Below are positions 19,437 through 26,735 of a DNA stretch of 40,001 nucleotides, in pieces. The notes under the pieces are model-generated. The model was not told where the DNA came from. It saw only the letters and a program-made list of their open reading frames with translations, and ran no database searches. The stretch's first letter is position 1, and every line of letters starts with the position of its first letter. The position numbers and the translations under genes are program-made. This DNA is from Bacteroidales bacterium (lineage in GTDB: Bacteria > Bacteroidota > Bacteroidia > Bacteroidales > Marinilabiliaceae), in the NCBI GenBank assembly GCA_017539645.1, contig JAFYCM010000014.1:1-40001 (forward strand). Reading direction: 5' to 3'.

Positions 19437-20222
19437 ATGATTATATACTTTTCTGGTACAGGAAATAGTCTTGCAATAGCGCGCAAAATTGCCGAAGCGC
19501 TTAACGAGCCGTTGATGCCAATGACAAAAGCCGTGACGCAAGACCTCAGCTCGGAGAAAACCATCGGATTAATATATCCTACCTACGACTTTGCTCCACC
19601 ACTTGCAGTGCAAAATATGTTGCCGCAGTTGCGCATTGCTCCAGAGGCATACGTATTTGTAGTTATAACGTGCGGTGCGCAGACTGGCATATCCTCATGG
19701 TTCGCCAAGCATACGTTCAAACAGAAAGGCATCAAAGTGTCATATTGCCACAAGATTAGAATGCCCGATAGTGCTGGCATTGCTTATGGTCGTAACCCGA
19801 ACAAACAGACGTGGAAGTTCGAACGTTTTGCCTCACGTCTTGAGCGTATTATTGATGATGTAAAAGCAAAACGCACGGCCTACCATTTCGACGGATGGAG
19901 CCTCTTGGGGTGGGTGTCGATGAATACGAAGTTTGGGCAAAAGATGATAAAACCATTCTTTCCAGCCGCCAATGCCGACCGATGTGTGGGTTGCGGCACC
20001 TGCGCAAAGGTATGCCCCATAGGCAATATTACTATGCAGACTCGCGAAGACAATAAGGTTATGGCTATGAATGGACGCGATTGTACTGCATGCCTCAGTT
20101 GTGTTCATTTCTGTCCGCATCAGGCAATGGAACTTGGTGGCAAGCATATCGACAAGTCGTGGCAGTATCATCACCCTGACATCAAACTGAGCGACATGAT
20201 TGAGAGAGATATTCATAGTTAA
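19437..20222 (+). CDS. EFR1 family flavodoxin-ferredoxin protein
   Basis: This 261-residue protein fuses an N-terminal flavodoxin-like domain to a C-terminal bacterial ferredoxin domain. The FMN loop is SGTGNS (6-11). Two 4Fe-4S motifs are complete: CVGCGTCAKVC (Cys183, 186, 189, 193) and CTACLSCVHFC (Cys216, 219, 222, 226), each followed by Pro. This layout matches the EFR1 family, presumed cytoplasmic electron carriers in anaerobes. It follows the flavoprotein gene closely and precedes the CDF transporter gene by 25 bases, so a three-gene transcript is likely. The electron donor and acceptor are not deducible. Confidence 0.88.
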   Translation: MIIYFSGTGNSLAIARKIAEALNEPLMPMTKAVTQDLSSEKTIGLIYPTYDFAPPLAVQNMLPQLRIAPEAYVFVVITCGAQTGISSWFAKHTFKQKGIKVSYCHKIRMPDSAGIAYGRNPNKQTWKFERFASRLERIIDDVKAKRTAYHFDGWSLLGWVSMNTKFGQKMIKPFFPAANADRCVGCGTCAKVCPIGNITMQTREDNKVMAMNGRDCTACLSCVHFCPHQAMELGGKHIDKSWQYHHPDIKLSDMIERDIHS

Positions 20223-20247
20223 CATATTGATATATAGATACAAAATA

Positions 20248-21360
20248 ATGGAGCACAACACTCGTGCAAATAAAATTATCCGCACAAGCATTATTGGCAT
20301 TGTAGCAAATGTATTGTTGGCTACGTTCAAAGCTGTGGTGGGCATATTGGCAAACTCGGTAGCCATAATTATGGACGCAGTAAACAACCTTAGCGATGCT
20401 TTGTCGAGCGTCATCACTATTATAGGTGCAAAACTCTCAACTCGTCCTGCCGATCGCGAGCATCCATTCGGCTACGGTCGCATTGAATATTTTAGCGCCA
20501 TAATCATAGCCATCATTGTGCTTTCGGCTGGTATAACATCGCTAATAGAATCTGTTAAGAAGATATTTAACCCGACCGAACCAAGCTATACCACCACAAC
20601 ACTTATAGTCATTGTAGTAGCAATTGTTGTGAAGATTGTATTGGGACTATATGTAAAACGTCAGGGCAAAAATTTGAAAAGCGATGCTCTGATTGCTTCG
20701 GGATCCGATGCCCTTTTCGATGCCATCATCACGCTATCGACATTGGCTTCGGCGGGCATCATGCTAATATGGAATGTGTCGATAGACGGAATACTTGGTG
20801 CGCTCATCTCTATAGTTATCATCAAAGCTGGAGTGGAGATGCTTGTCTCGCCCGTCAACGAATTGCTTGGCGCGCGAGTGTCGCAAGAGCTGATACATGG
20901 CATCAAGCAAGAAGTGAAGGAATTTGATGGCGTAAAAGGCGTATTCGATATTATTCTTCATAATTATGGTCCCGATGTGCTTATTGGTTCACTACATATA
21001 AACGTAGTCGATACTATGACTGCCAACGAGATACACGGATTGACACTGCGCATATCACAACAATTATTCGAACGTCATGGCATAATAGCCACCATTGGTG
21101 TATACTCCATAGCTACAGGCACCGGAAAACGCAGCGAGTTACAAAATACGGTTATTCAATGTCTATCGAAACATAAAGAATTGGTGCAAATACATGGTTT
21201 CTACTATTTCGAAAACGAGCATAAGCTTTCGGTCGACATAGTTCCTGATATTTCTATTAACAACGACGAAGCTCTACAAGCGCAATTGACCAATGAACTC
21301 AAACAGATTATCCCCGACGAAGAGATAACCATAGTGATTGACCATAATTATAGTGAATAG
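20248..21360 (+). CDS. Cation diffusion facilitator (CDF) family metal exporter
   Basis: This 370-residue inner-membrane protein has about six membrane segments and a cytoplasmic C-terminal domain (from about residue 220). CDF proteins export divalent metals in exchange for protons. The second-helix site reads Asn46-Asn-Leu-Ser-Asp50 (family usual His-x3-Asp), and the fifth-helix site reads Asp154-Ala-Leu-Phe-Asp158. The post-helix motif REHPFGYGRIEYFSA (70-84) is classic. An Asn-Asp/Asp-Asp metal site fits manganese- or iron-type members better than zinc-type ones. I chose ATG 20248; an earlier start would overlap the upstream gene. It sits 25 bases after the EFR1 gene and may be co-transcribed. 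Confidence 0.88.
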   Translation: MEHNTRANKIIRTSIIGIVANVLLATFKAVVGILANSVAIIMDAVNNLSDALSSVITIIGAKLSTRPADREHPFGYGRIEYFSAIIIAIIVLSAGITSLIESVKKIFNPTEPSYTTTTLIVIVVAIVVKIVLGLYVKRQGKNLKSDALIASGSDALFDAIITLSTLASAGIMLIWNVSIDGILGALISIVIIKAGVEMLVSPVNELLGARVSQELIHGIKQEVKEFDGVKGVFDIILHNYGPDVLIGSLHINVVDTMTANEIHGLTLRISQQLFERHGIIATIGVYSIATGTGKRSELQNTVIQCLSKHKELVQIHGFYYFENEHKLSVDIVPDISINNDEALQAQLTNELKQIIPDEEITIVIDHNYSE

Positions 21361-21427
21361 ATATGGCCAAGAAATAGATAAATTTGCCAAGCAGATGTCA
21401 AATATGTATAACACTAAATTACTTACC

Positions 21428-21673
21428 ATGAATGCATTACAACTTAACGCCAATATATACGAGAGTTTGAGCATAATATCGAAAGACGAAGACCTTTTGA
21501 AACGTGCAGCCACATACCTACATAAACTCGCCGAAAAGAAAAAAGACGATACCCTCATGACCAAAGAGGAGTATTTCGCCAAGATAGACCGCGCACTCCA
21601 GCAAGCAGAACGCGGAGAGGTTATAGAATTCTCGTCGCAAGAAGAAATGAATGAATGGCTAAATAATCTGTAG
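21428..21673 (+). CDS. Antitoxin of a YoeB-type toxin-antitoxin pair
   Basis: This 81-residue acidic protein (from MNALQLNANIYESLSIISKD) is placed directly before a YoeB-like toxin gene, with one base between stop and start. Residues 1-30 look like a helical dimer segment and the C-terminal EEMNEWLNNL tail is typical of the toxin-binding part of such antitoxins. It should neutralise the toxin and, with it, repress its own promoter. ATGs at 21395 and 21404 are alternative starts; I chose 21428 because the homologous core begins there. No inverted-repeat operator was seen upstream. Confidence 0.72.
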   Translation: MNALQLNANIYESLSIISKDEDLLKRAATYLHKLAEKKKDDTLMTKEEYFAKIDRALQQAERGEVIEFSSQEEMNEWLNNL

Positions 21674-21674
21674 T

Positions 21675-21947
21675 ATGTACAAAATAAGATACACCACAGA
21701 AGCCGAATACGATTTGAAACGCCTACGCAAAAGCGAACCCAAATCGTTCGAAAATGCAGTAAAACTGCTCAATGAGATAATGGTGACTCCGTATACTGGT
21801 ACGGGTAAACCTCATCAGCTAACGGGCGATCGCGCTGGGCAGTGGTCTCGTCGAATAACGCAAAAACACCGTTTGATATATTCGGTCAACGAGAATGAAA
21901 TCAGAGTTTTAGTGTTGGCTGCCTACGGTCATTATGATGATAAATAA
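21675..21947 (+). CDS. YoeB/Txe family mRNA interferase toxin
   Basis: This 90-residue protein is a ribosome-dependent RNase of the YoeB/Txe family that stops growth when freed from its antitoxin. Conserved features are GTGKP (42-46), QWSRRI (56-61), KHRLIYSV (64-71) and the terminal GHY (85-87). By alignment with Escherichia coli YoeB, the catalytic Arg65 and the C-terminal His83/Tyr84 correspond to Arg66, His86 and Tyr87 here. The general-base Glu46, normally in GKPE, is His47 (GKPH). The toxin follows its antitoxin directly in the usual order. Either this is an active variant with a changed base or a weakened toxin. Confidence 0.9.
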   Translation: MYKIRYTTEAEYDLKRLRKSEPKSFENAVKLLNEIMVTPYTGTGKPHQLTGDRAGQWSRRITQKHRLIYSVNENEIRVLVLAAYGHYDDK

Positions 21948-22060
21948 TTATAACCGAATGCACACGAATTGAACAAAAGCATTTCGTGTCAATTCGTAAG
22001 GAAGGCAACACCGCCAAGAAACAAACGAATCTCTGTTTGTATTAATTCGTTCAATTCGGT

Positions 22061-22109
22061 GATAGCTCGTAACTCATAATTCGTAACTCGTAACTCGTAA
22101 CTCGTAATT
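22061..22109 (-). repeat. 14-bp-period tandem repeat, second site
   Basis: Read on the minus strand the stretch is AATTACGAGTTACG, AGTTACGAGTTACG, AATTATGAGTTACG and a partial copy, with the same period and words as 747-844. It ends 7 bases before the ATG of the MenE-like gene. Confidence 0.85.
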
Positions 22110-22116
22110 ATTATAG

Positions 22117-23076
22117 ATGGTCTATTCCGACAATAGCGACACTGTAACACTACATACTTCTGGTTCCACAGGAACGCCCAAGGAGATAACCGTAGAAAAA
22201 ACGCGGTTGCGAGCAAGCGCCGAGGCAACATGCCGTTTCCTTGGATTGCGTGCTGGTCAACGTGCGCTGCTCTGCCTATCCACCGACTACATAGCAGGAC
22301 TGATGATGGTGGTCCGTGCCGATGTAGCTCACCTCGAATTGATAAGCCAGAAACCATCGTCGCACCCGTTTGCAAACGAAGGCCGCATAATACACTTCGC
22401 AGCCCTCACGCCAATGCAGGTCTACTCCACCCTTAGCGTGCCACGCGAAGCCGAACGCCTCAAGCGCGTGAAGAAACTCATCATTGGCGGTGGCGCCATA
22501 TCGCCCGAATTGGAGCGTAAGCTACGCCGTTTCCCCAATGCCGTCTACTCTACTTATGGCATGACGGAGACACTTTCGCACATAGCTCTACGCCGCATCT
22601 CGGGCCGCAACGCATCGAAATACTATAAGCCTATGGAGGGCGTAAGCCTCTCTGCCACCAACGATTCGCGTCTTGTGATTGATGCACCTCGCATAGCCAC
22701 TACAAAGCTCACGACCAACGACATAGTTGCATTTCGGCATAACAGCAACGAGTTCAAGATTCTCGGTCGTGCCGATTTTGCTATAAATAGCGGCGGCATA
22801 AAGGTTCACCCAGAGCAGGTGGAAATGGCCGTAAGTAAGTTCATAAAATATCCATTCGCCATTGTAGGTACGAGCGATGAAAAGTTTGGCCAAGTAGTTA
22901 CTATGGTTATTGATGCCACGGCGGAGCAAATGCCAGATTCGGCGCTCAATGAGATATTTACAACCACATTGCAGCCATACCACAAGCCGCGCCGAATAGT
23001 TCGCCACAGCATACCTACGACGAGCAACGGCAAAATAGCCCGCCGCCAACTCATCGACGAAATAAATTCTCTATAA
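22117..23076 (+). CDS. menE: AMP-forming ligase, probable o-succinylbenzoate-CoA ligase (short form)
   Basis: This 319-residue member of the ANL adenylating family would activate o-succinylbenzoate with ATP and CoA in menaquinone synthesis. The phosphate loop TSGSTGTPK is at residues 14-22. YSTYGMTET, GRADFAINSGGIKVHPEQVE and the closing SNGKIARRQL with the catalytic Lys are complete. Short MenE proteins of about 350 residues are usual in Bacteroidales; here the product begins only 13 residues before the loop, so about 30-40 N-terminal residues of the usual form seem missing. An in-frame TAG directly precedes the ATG, so no longer start exists. No other men genes are near. The family is firm; the substrate and full activity are less so. 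Confidence 0.72.
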   Translation: MVYSDNSDTVTLHTSGSTGTPKEITVEKTRLRASAEATCRFLGLRAGQRALLCLSTDYIAGLMMVVRADVAHLELISQKPSSHPFANEGRIIHFAALTPMQVYSTLSVPREAERLKRVKKLIIGGGAISPELERKLRRFPNAVYSTYGMTETLSHIALRRISGRNASKYYKPMEGVSLSATNDSRLVIDAPRIATTKLTTNDIVAFRHNSNEFKILGRADFAINSGGIKVHPEQVEMAVSKFIKYPFAIVGTSDEKFGQVVTMVIDATAEQMPDSALNEIFTTTLQPYHKPRRIVRHSIPTTSNGKIARRQLIDEINSL

Positions 23077-23094
23077 ATCAAAATATTTATACCT

Positions 23095-23793
23095 ATGCCC
23101 TACACCGACATATTCATCGACTTAGACGACACGATATACGACACTCGCAACAATGCTCAACTTGCGCTAAAGGAGCTGTATGAGCATTTCCATTTTGAGA
23201 GATATTACGATTCTGAAGACGACTTTATTACGCCTTATTGGGAGGCCAACACCGAACTTTGGGCGCAGTATGCACGCGGAGAAATAGGGCGAGACTACTT
23301 GATTTTGGAGCGTTTTCGCCGTCCGCTCTCTTGCGCGCATGGTCTGATTGCCACCGATGACTTCGCACTTGAAGTGAATGCATATTTCTTGCAACGAAGC
23401 AGCGTGAAGATTGGCATTGTAGAGGGTGCTCACGAACTGCTCGAATATCTTCAGCATAAATACAAGCTACACCTTGCCAGCAACGGCCTGCACGAGGTTC
23501 AGCACAACAAAATGAAGAGCGCGAAGCTCGATAAATATTTCACCTCGGTGATACTGTCGGAAGATGCAGGCGCCAACAAGCCCCAACGCGAATTTTTCGA
23601 GTATGCACTGCGTACAACTAATTGCAAGCGCGAGAATGCCATAATGATTGGCGACAACTTCAACACCGACATCATTGGCGCAAAAAACGCTGGCATCGAC
23701 CAGATTTATTTCAAACGCGATGCTTCGCTCCCCACTCCCGAACCAGTAACCTACGAGGTGCTCTCGCTGAAGGAGATTATGGCGATATTGTAA
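23095..23793 (+). CDS. HAD superfamily phosphatase, YjjG-like
   Basis: This 232-residue cytoplasmic protein has all four HAD motifs: DLDDT (Asp9 nucleophile, Asp11 acid), LASNG for motif II, the Lys of ANKPQREFF for motif III, and GDNFNTD for motif IV. The helical cap between residues 15 and 100 and the overall length match the YjjG/pyrimidine 5'-nucleotidase subgroup, which clears unusual nucleoside monophosphates. The true substrate cannot be set from sequence. It starts 18 bases after menE, so they may share a transcript, and a bidirectional terminator follows. Confidence 0.88.
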   Translation: MPYTDIFIDLDDTIYDTRNNAQLALKELYEHFHFERYYDSEDDFITPYWEANTELWAQYARGEIGRDYLILERFRRPLSCAHGLIATDDFALEVNAYFLQRSSVKIGIVEGAHELLEYLQHKYKLHLASNGLHEVQHNKMKSAKLDKYFTSVILSEDAGANKPQREFFEYALRTTNCKRENAIMIGDNFNTDIIGAKNAGIDQIYFKRDASLPTPEPVTYEVLSLKEIMAIL

Positions 23794-23813
23794 GATATAT
23801 TTCGCAAAAAATT

Positions 23814-23846
23814 AGGGCTGCCATAGAAGTATGACAGCCCTTTTTG
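23814..23846 (+). terminator. Bidirectional Rho-independent terminator
   Basis: GGGCTG (23815-23820) pairs with CAGCCC (23835-23840), with CAT/ATG also able to pair inside after one mismatch. A TTTTT run follows on the plus strand, and AATTTTTTG follows on the minus strand. It separates the HAD gene from the convergent ECF operon. Confidence 0.88.
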
Positions 23847-23859
23847 TTTTCGATATGTT

Positions 23860-23889
23860 TCGCACAAAAGAACACAGATTACGCAGATT
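23860..23889 (-). repeat. 30-bp dispersed repeat, left inverted copy
   Basis: On the minus strand this reads ATCTGCGTAATCTGTGTTCT followed by TTTGTGCGA. The plus-strand copy at 26728-26757 differs at only a few positions. The two lie as inverted repeats on either side of the ECF sigma operon. Confidence 0.75.
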
Positions 23890-24022
23890 CAATGGATTTG
23901 CATGATTATAAATCATCCATAGCAGACTTGTTCACCTTTTCTGTATTTACCTTATCCCAATAGGATAAAACGACAAAACAAGACATTACTCCTTCATGAG
24001 CTATATTGAGTTTTATAATACA

Positions 24023-24064
24023 ACAACTCAAAATTAGAAAACTCGTAACTCGTAACTCGTAATT
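24023..24064 (-). repeat. 14-bp-period tandem repeat, third site
   Basis: On the minus strand this reads AATTACGAGTTACG, AGTTACGAGTTTTC and a degraded third copy. It begins 11 bases after the stop codon of the outer-membrane protein gene. Confidence 0.75.
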
Positions 24065-24075
24065 CACACTTACTA

Positions 24076-24909
24076 TCACCAATTCCACTTTAGACCGATG
24101 GTGAAAGATTGATTTATTGGTCCGCGACCACTTTCAAATAGGCGTATGGGGCAGTATTTACCATAGATGCCAAAATCTTTATATCCCAATTCGGCTATCA
24201 CATCGCAACCTATGGGCAGTGTGCGCACGTGTTTGCGTTTTTCCTTATGCTCAGTGTCTTCGTCGTCGGTGTAGTTATTGCGCAAGGTGCGAGCCACTCT
24301 GATGTCGGCTTGTGCACCTATGTAGCCATGAAACCCATCGGTCGATTGCATAAACTCGAAAACTGCTGGCACTGTGAAGCCAAAAATGCGCAGTTTGGAA
24401 TAGTCGAGCGAATAGTTCTCGGGCAATTTTTCGCACACGATGTAGCCACCTTGCTTACGCATCATAACATCGTCGGTGAGCTTGAAGTTGCGCCAATTTA
24501 GGCCAAAGCCCATAGTGAAGCCAAAGTTTTCATTCAGGCTCAAACTCTCTTCGATAAAGACAAAGCCCAACTCAATCGAGCCAATCGGCGTGTTGTCGAA
24601 GCCACTAACGGGGTCGATAGCTTTGTTGAAACCAAGATAAAAACCTGGTAGATGTGATTCGATGCCTGTCTTTTTTCTATTGATCTTCTTATGCGATATG
24701 TCGAATAGTGGCAAATTGAACGATTCTGATATTACCCATTCGTCATACTGATTGTTATAGGTAATTGTTGAGCCAATAGAATCATTAGCATTGCCAACAA
24801 CTGTTACACTATGCCCTGTTGTTGTGTTTGTTGTGTCTTTTTTTTCTTCTGCATTACTTATCAATGACCAAAAAAGAAAAAATACCGTAAGGATTATTGT
24901 TTGTTTCAT
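24076..24909 (-). CDS. Predicted outer-membrane beta-barrel protein of the ECF operon
   Basis: This 277-residue protein starts with a Sec signal peptide (cleavage near SNA-E, residues 18-21). After a Thr/Asn-rich stretch come alternating hydrophobic strands such as FGFTMGFGLNWRNFKL and GFHGYIGAQADIRVA, and the C-terminus is SFTIGLKWNW with a terminal aromatic. That pattern fits a small outer-membrane barrel. I do not recognise a specific family. It is the last gene of the ECF operon; its ATG overlaps the upstream stop as ATGA, indicating translational coupling. It may be the envelope output or sensor of the sigma system; this role is inferred from position only. Confidence 0.7.
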   Translation of the reverse strand: MKQTIILTVFFLFWSLISNAEEKKDTTNTTTGHSVTVVGNANDSIGSTITYNNQYDEWVISESFNLPLFDISHKKINRKKTGIESHLPGFYLGFNKAIDPVSGFDNTPIGSIELGFVFIEESLSLNENFGFTMGFGLNWRNFKLTDDVMMRKQGGYIVCEKLPENYSLDYSKLRIFGFTVPAVFEFMQSTDGFHGYIGAQADIRVARTLRNNYTDDEDTEHKEKRKHVRTLPIGCDVIAELGYKDFGIYGKYCPIRLFESGRGPINQSFTIGLKWNW

Positions 24910-25346
24910 TTCTTATTGAGTTTGATATTTACAATTTTGTCGAGGGTTGTTTCGCCCTCCATATATATAAGCATTGCGCTATTAGAGTCCATAACTCTGA
25001 AGAATACGAATCGGTTTGGTTCGCCATCTTCTATTGGTGGTAGCTGATAGTATCCAGCAATGGTTACGCCATCGCGAACTATCGTTTTGTAATCTACGGC
25101 TTGTTGCCCATCGGCAAGAGCGGCCTCACGCATCACGTCGACGGCTTTGGCAGACTGGTGCGCCACTAAGCTTTCGAAGAGCGACAAGCCATACGCACTA
25201 ACACTGTTGCCCTCCATGTGCACTTGGTCGTTGTGCGATGAATATTCGGATATATTCTTCATAACCCGTTCTATGGCTAAGCCCTTTTGTGCCGAGGCTA
25301 CAATAGGCAAAAGGCCCATCACTACGATGATTAATAATTGTTTCAT
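24906..25346 (-). CDS. Secreted hypothetical protein of the ECF operon (possibly DUF6108-like)
   Basis: This 146-residue protein has a signal peptide ending near ASA-Q (residues 18-19) and should be periplasmic or surface-exposed. The mature part includes VMKNISEYSSHNDQVHMEG and a beta-rich end with RFVFFRVMDSNSAMLIYMEG. It resembles small secreted Bacteroidales proteins often found after ECF sigma and anti-sigma genes; I am unsure of the exact family number. Its stop overlaps the next gene's start (ATGA), and it starts two bases after the upstream gene ends, so it is in one tight operon. Confidence 0.65.
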   Translation of the reverse strand: MKQLLIIVVMGLLPIVASAQKGLAIERVMKNISEYSSHNDQVHMEGNSVSAYGLSLFESLVAHQSAKAVDVMREAALADGQQAVDYKTIVRDGVTIAGYYQLPPIEDGEPNRFVFFRVMDSNSAMLIYMEGETTLDKIVNIKLNKK

Positions 25347-25348
25347 AA

Positions 25349-25783
25349 TTACTCTGTAAATATTAGTGATAGTTCATCTTCTACGGTTGTATATCCCGAC
25401 AACATAGCGCTGAGATTTTGCTCCATTTGGTCGCGAGCTATATTTTCAGAATAATACATAGTGCCATCGATAGAAGTCCAGTTGGAAGACGTTTGCTCCC
25501 ATCGGAAAAGGCCAACAGCGGCTAATGCTACTATACCTACTAATGACGCAGCCGCCATAATGCGATACATACCAACATTGCTATGCCGCTGCTTCTTATT
25601 TAGTAGTTTTCCTGTAGCCATATATGCCATTACGGCACGGTCGGCTTTGGTGGCTGGATTGGCTTGCTGAGCCGAACTGAAGAGATATTCCTGCAGTTCG
25701 CGCTCCTCTTCGTCGGAGGTTAGTCCGTCGTAGTATCGTTCGATTAGCGCTTGCCAATCTTCGGTTGTTCTACTCTTTTTCAT
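25349..25783 (-). CDS. Probable anti-sigma factor (single-pass membrane protein)
   Basis: This 144-residue protein has an acidic cytoplasmic N-terminal part with the RYYDGLTSDEEERELQEYL motif common to Bacteroidota anti-sigma proteins. One membrane helix follows (about residues 74-92, MAAASLVGIVALAAVGLF), then a short periplasmic tail of about 50 residues. No zinc-binding His/Cys motif is visible. The gene overlaps the sigma factor stop by four bases (ATGA), the usual arrangement for a sigma and its inhibitor. It would hold the sigma factor at the membrane until a periplasmic signal releases it. The function is inferred from motif, topology and position. Confidence 0.7.
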   Translation of the reverse strand: MKKSRTTEDWQALIERYYDGLTSDEEERELQEYLFSSAQQANPATKADRAVMAYMATGKLLNKKQRHSNVGMYRIMAAASLVGIVALAAVGLFRWEQTSSNWTSIDGTMYYSENIARDQMEQNLSAMLSGYTTVEDELSLIFTE

Positions 25784-26298
25784 CTATCCATCTCCATATA
25801 AATTTCTCTAATACGTTTGCGAGCGCGGCTCAAGTTCATTCTGACAGCAGTCTCTTCCATATCGAGCATTGTAGCGATCTCTTCCATCGAACGGCCGTCG
25901 AATTCGCGGAGTTTGAGCACTTGCTGTTGTGTTGGCGTAAGGTGCTTTTCGATGATGCTCGAAACTATGTTGAACTGCTCGCGCATGCAGTAAACATCGT
26001 CGGTTGAGAGCTGAGCCGCTTCGTCGCGTTCTTCATCAATGGCTACGTTTTGGCGGCGCGAAGCCACACGCAGTCGATCGATGCAGAGGTTGCGAGCCGT
26101 TGTAGTAGCCATAGCTACAGCCTCGTCGGTAGTGCTAAGCGTTGAGCGCCTCGGCCAAAGCCTACAGAATGTGTCTTGCACTACATCGGCCACATCGTCG
26201 GGCGAATGAAGCATGCGACTAATCATCGCCACAATTCGTCCACGAGCCGACTCAAAGGCTTCGGTAAGCGGTTCTGCGTTGTTAACTATCATTTTCAC
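25780..26298 (-). CDS. ECF-type RNA polymerase sigma-70 factor
   Basis: This 172-residue protein has only regions 2 and 4, as in extracytoplasmic-function sigma factors. Region 2 includes DDVADVVQDTFCRLWPRR (about 34-51), and region 4 includes the helix-turn-helix SMEEIATMLDMEETAVRMNLSRAR. It directs RNA polymerase to a small regulon. It is the first gene of a four-gene operon whose next gene is probably its anti-sigma factor. No FecR or TonB-receptor gene accompanies it, so it is not the iron- or glycan-transport type. Two possible Met starts lie two codons apart; I kept the longer. Confidence 0.93.
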   Translation of the reverse strand: MKMIVNNAEPLTEAFESARGRIVAMISRMLHSPDDVADVVQDTFCRLWPRRSTLSTTDEAVAMATTTARNLCIDRLRVASRRQNVAIDEERDEAAQLSTDDVYCMREQFNIVSSIIEKHLTPTQQQVLKLREFDGRSMEEIATMLDMEETAVRMNLSRARKRIREIYMEMDR

Positions 26299-26379
26299 TT
26301 TTACCTCGTTTCAAAAAGCATAACGACGAAGGCATCGTTTTGTAACAGCGAAATTCGTTTTTTTTCATAGGAAATAAAT

Positions 26380-26454
26380 AAAAAAGCTCAGAGCCTTAGC
26401 CCTGAGCCCCCAAATCGCGCGTTTCACAACGCATACGAAATATTGTTCTACCAT
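26380..26454 (-). ncRNA. Candidate ~75-nt small RNA or leader attenuator
   Basis: On the minus strand a TACATTTG -7 element is followed by about 75 nt that end in a strong intrinsic terminator: GCTCAGGGC pairs with GGCTCTGAGC (positions 26386-26407), then TTTTTT (26380-26385). Inside lies a second perfect hairpin, GCGTT-GTGA-AACGC (26419-26432), with a GNRA tetraloop. No reading frame fits. It could be an independent small RNA or an attenuated leader of the sigma operon, whose ATG is about 80 bases further on. No known RNA family was recognised. Confidence 0.5.
26386..26407 (-). terminator. Intrinsic terminator upstream of the sigma factor gene
   Basis: An 8-9 bp stem with a 4-6 nt loop is followed on the minus strand by six T residues at 26385-26380. 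No minus-strand coding gene lies upstream for it to close, which is why a small RNA or an attenuated leader is proposed. Confidence 0.75.
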
Positions 26455-26460
26455 TTGCTG

Positions 26461-26468
26461 CAAATGTA
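26461..26468 (-). promoter_or_regulatory. -7 promoter element for the candidate small RNA
   Basis: The minus strand reads TACATTTG, an exact TAnnTTTG match. No TTTG is visible at the -33 distance. The predicted start near 26454 gives a ~75-nt product ending at the terminator. Confidence 0.45.
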
Positions 26469-26633
26469 CTTATTCCTCTCTTTTTGCTGCATGTAGTAAA
26501 AATCATTTGTGTACAGAATCTTTTTTCCAATCGATATAATAATGATTAGGAACACCTACCCATCCACTAAATCTTTTCCCTTGATAATATCAACGTGGGC
26601 GTAAGTTTCCAATTGTCGTTGACGCAATAGAAC

Positions 26634-26735
26634 TTACTGCGTAGATAGAGTTTTCGCCTCGTTGAGAGTGACGGCGCACTTGTCGTCGGTGTGCTTGTTG
26701 GCTTCGGTGACGGCCCCAATCAATTCTATCTGCGA
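26634..26735 (-). pseudogene. Possible decayed 3' end of an unidentified gene
   Basis: One minus-strand frame ending in TAA at 26634-26636 reads EANKHTDDKCAVTLNEAKT and nearby residues with GC-rich third codon positions, unlike the AT-rich surroundings. It has no start codon and merges upstream into the 30-bp repeat. The parent gene is not recognised. Confidence 0.3.
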
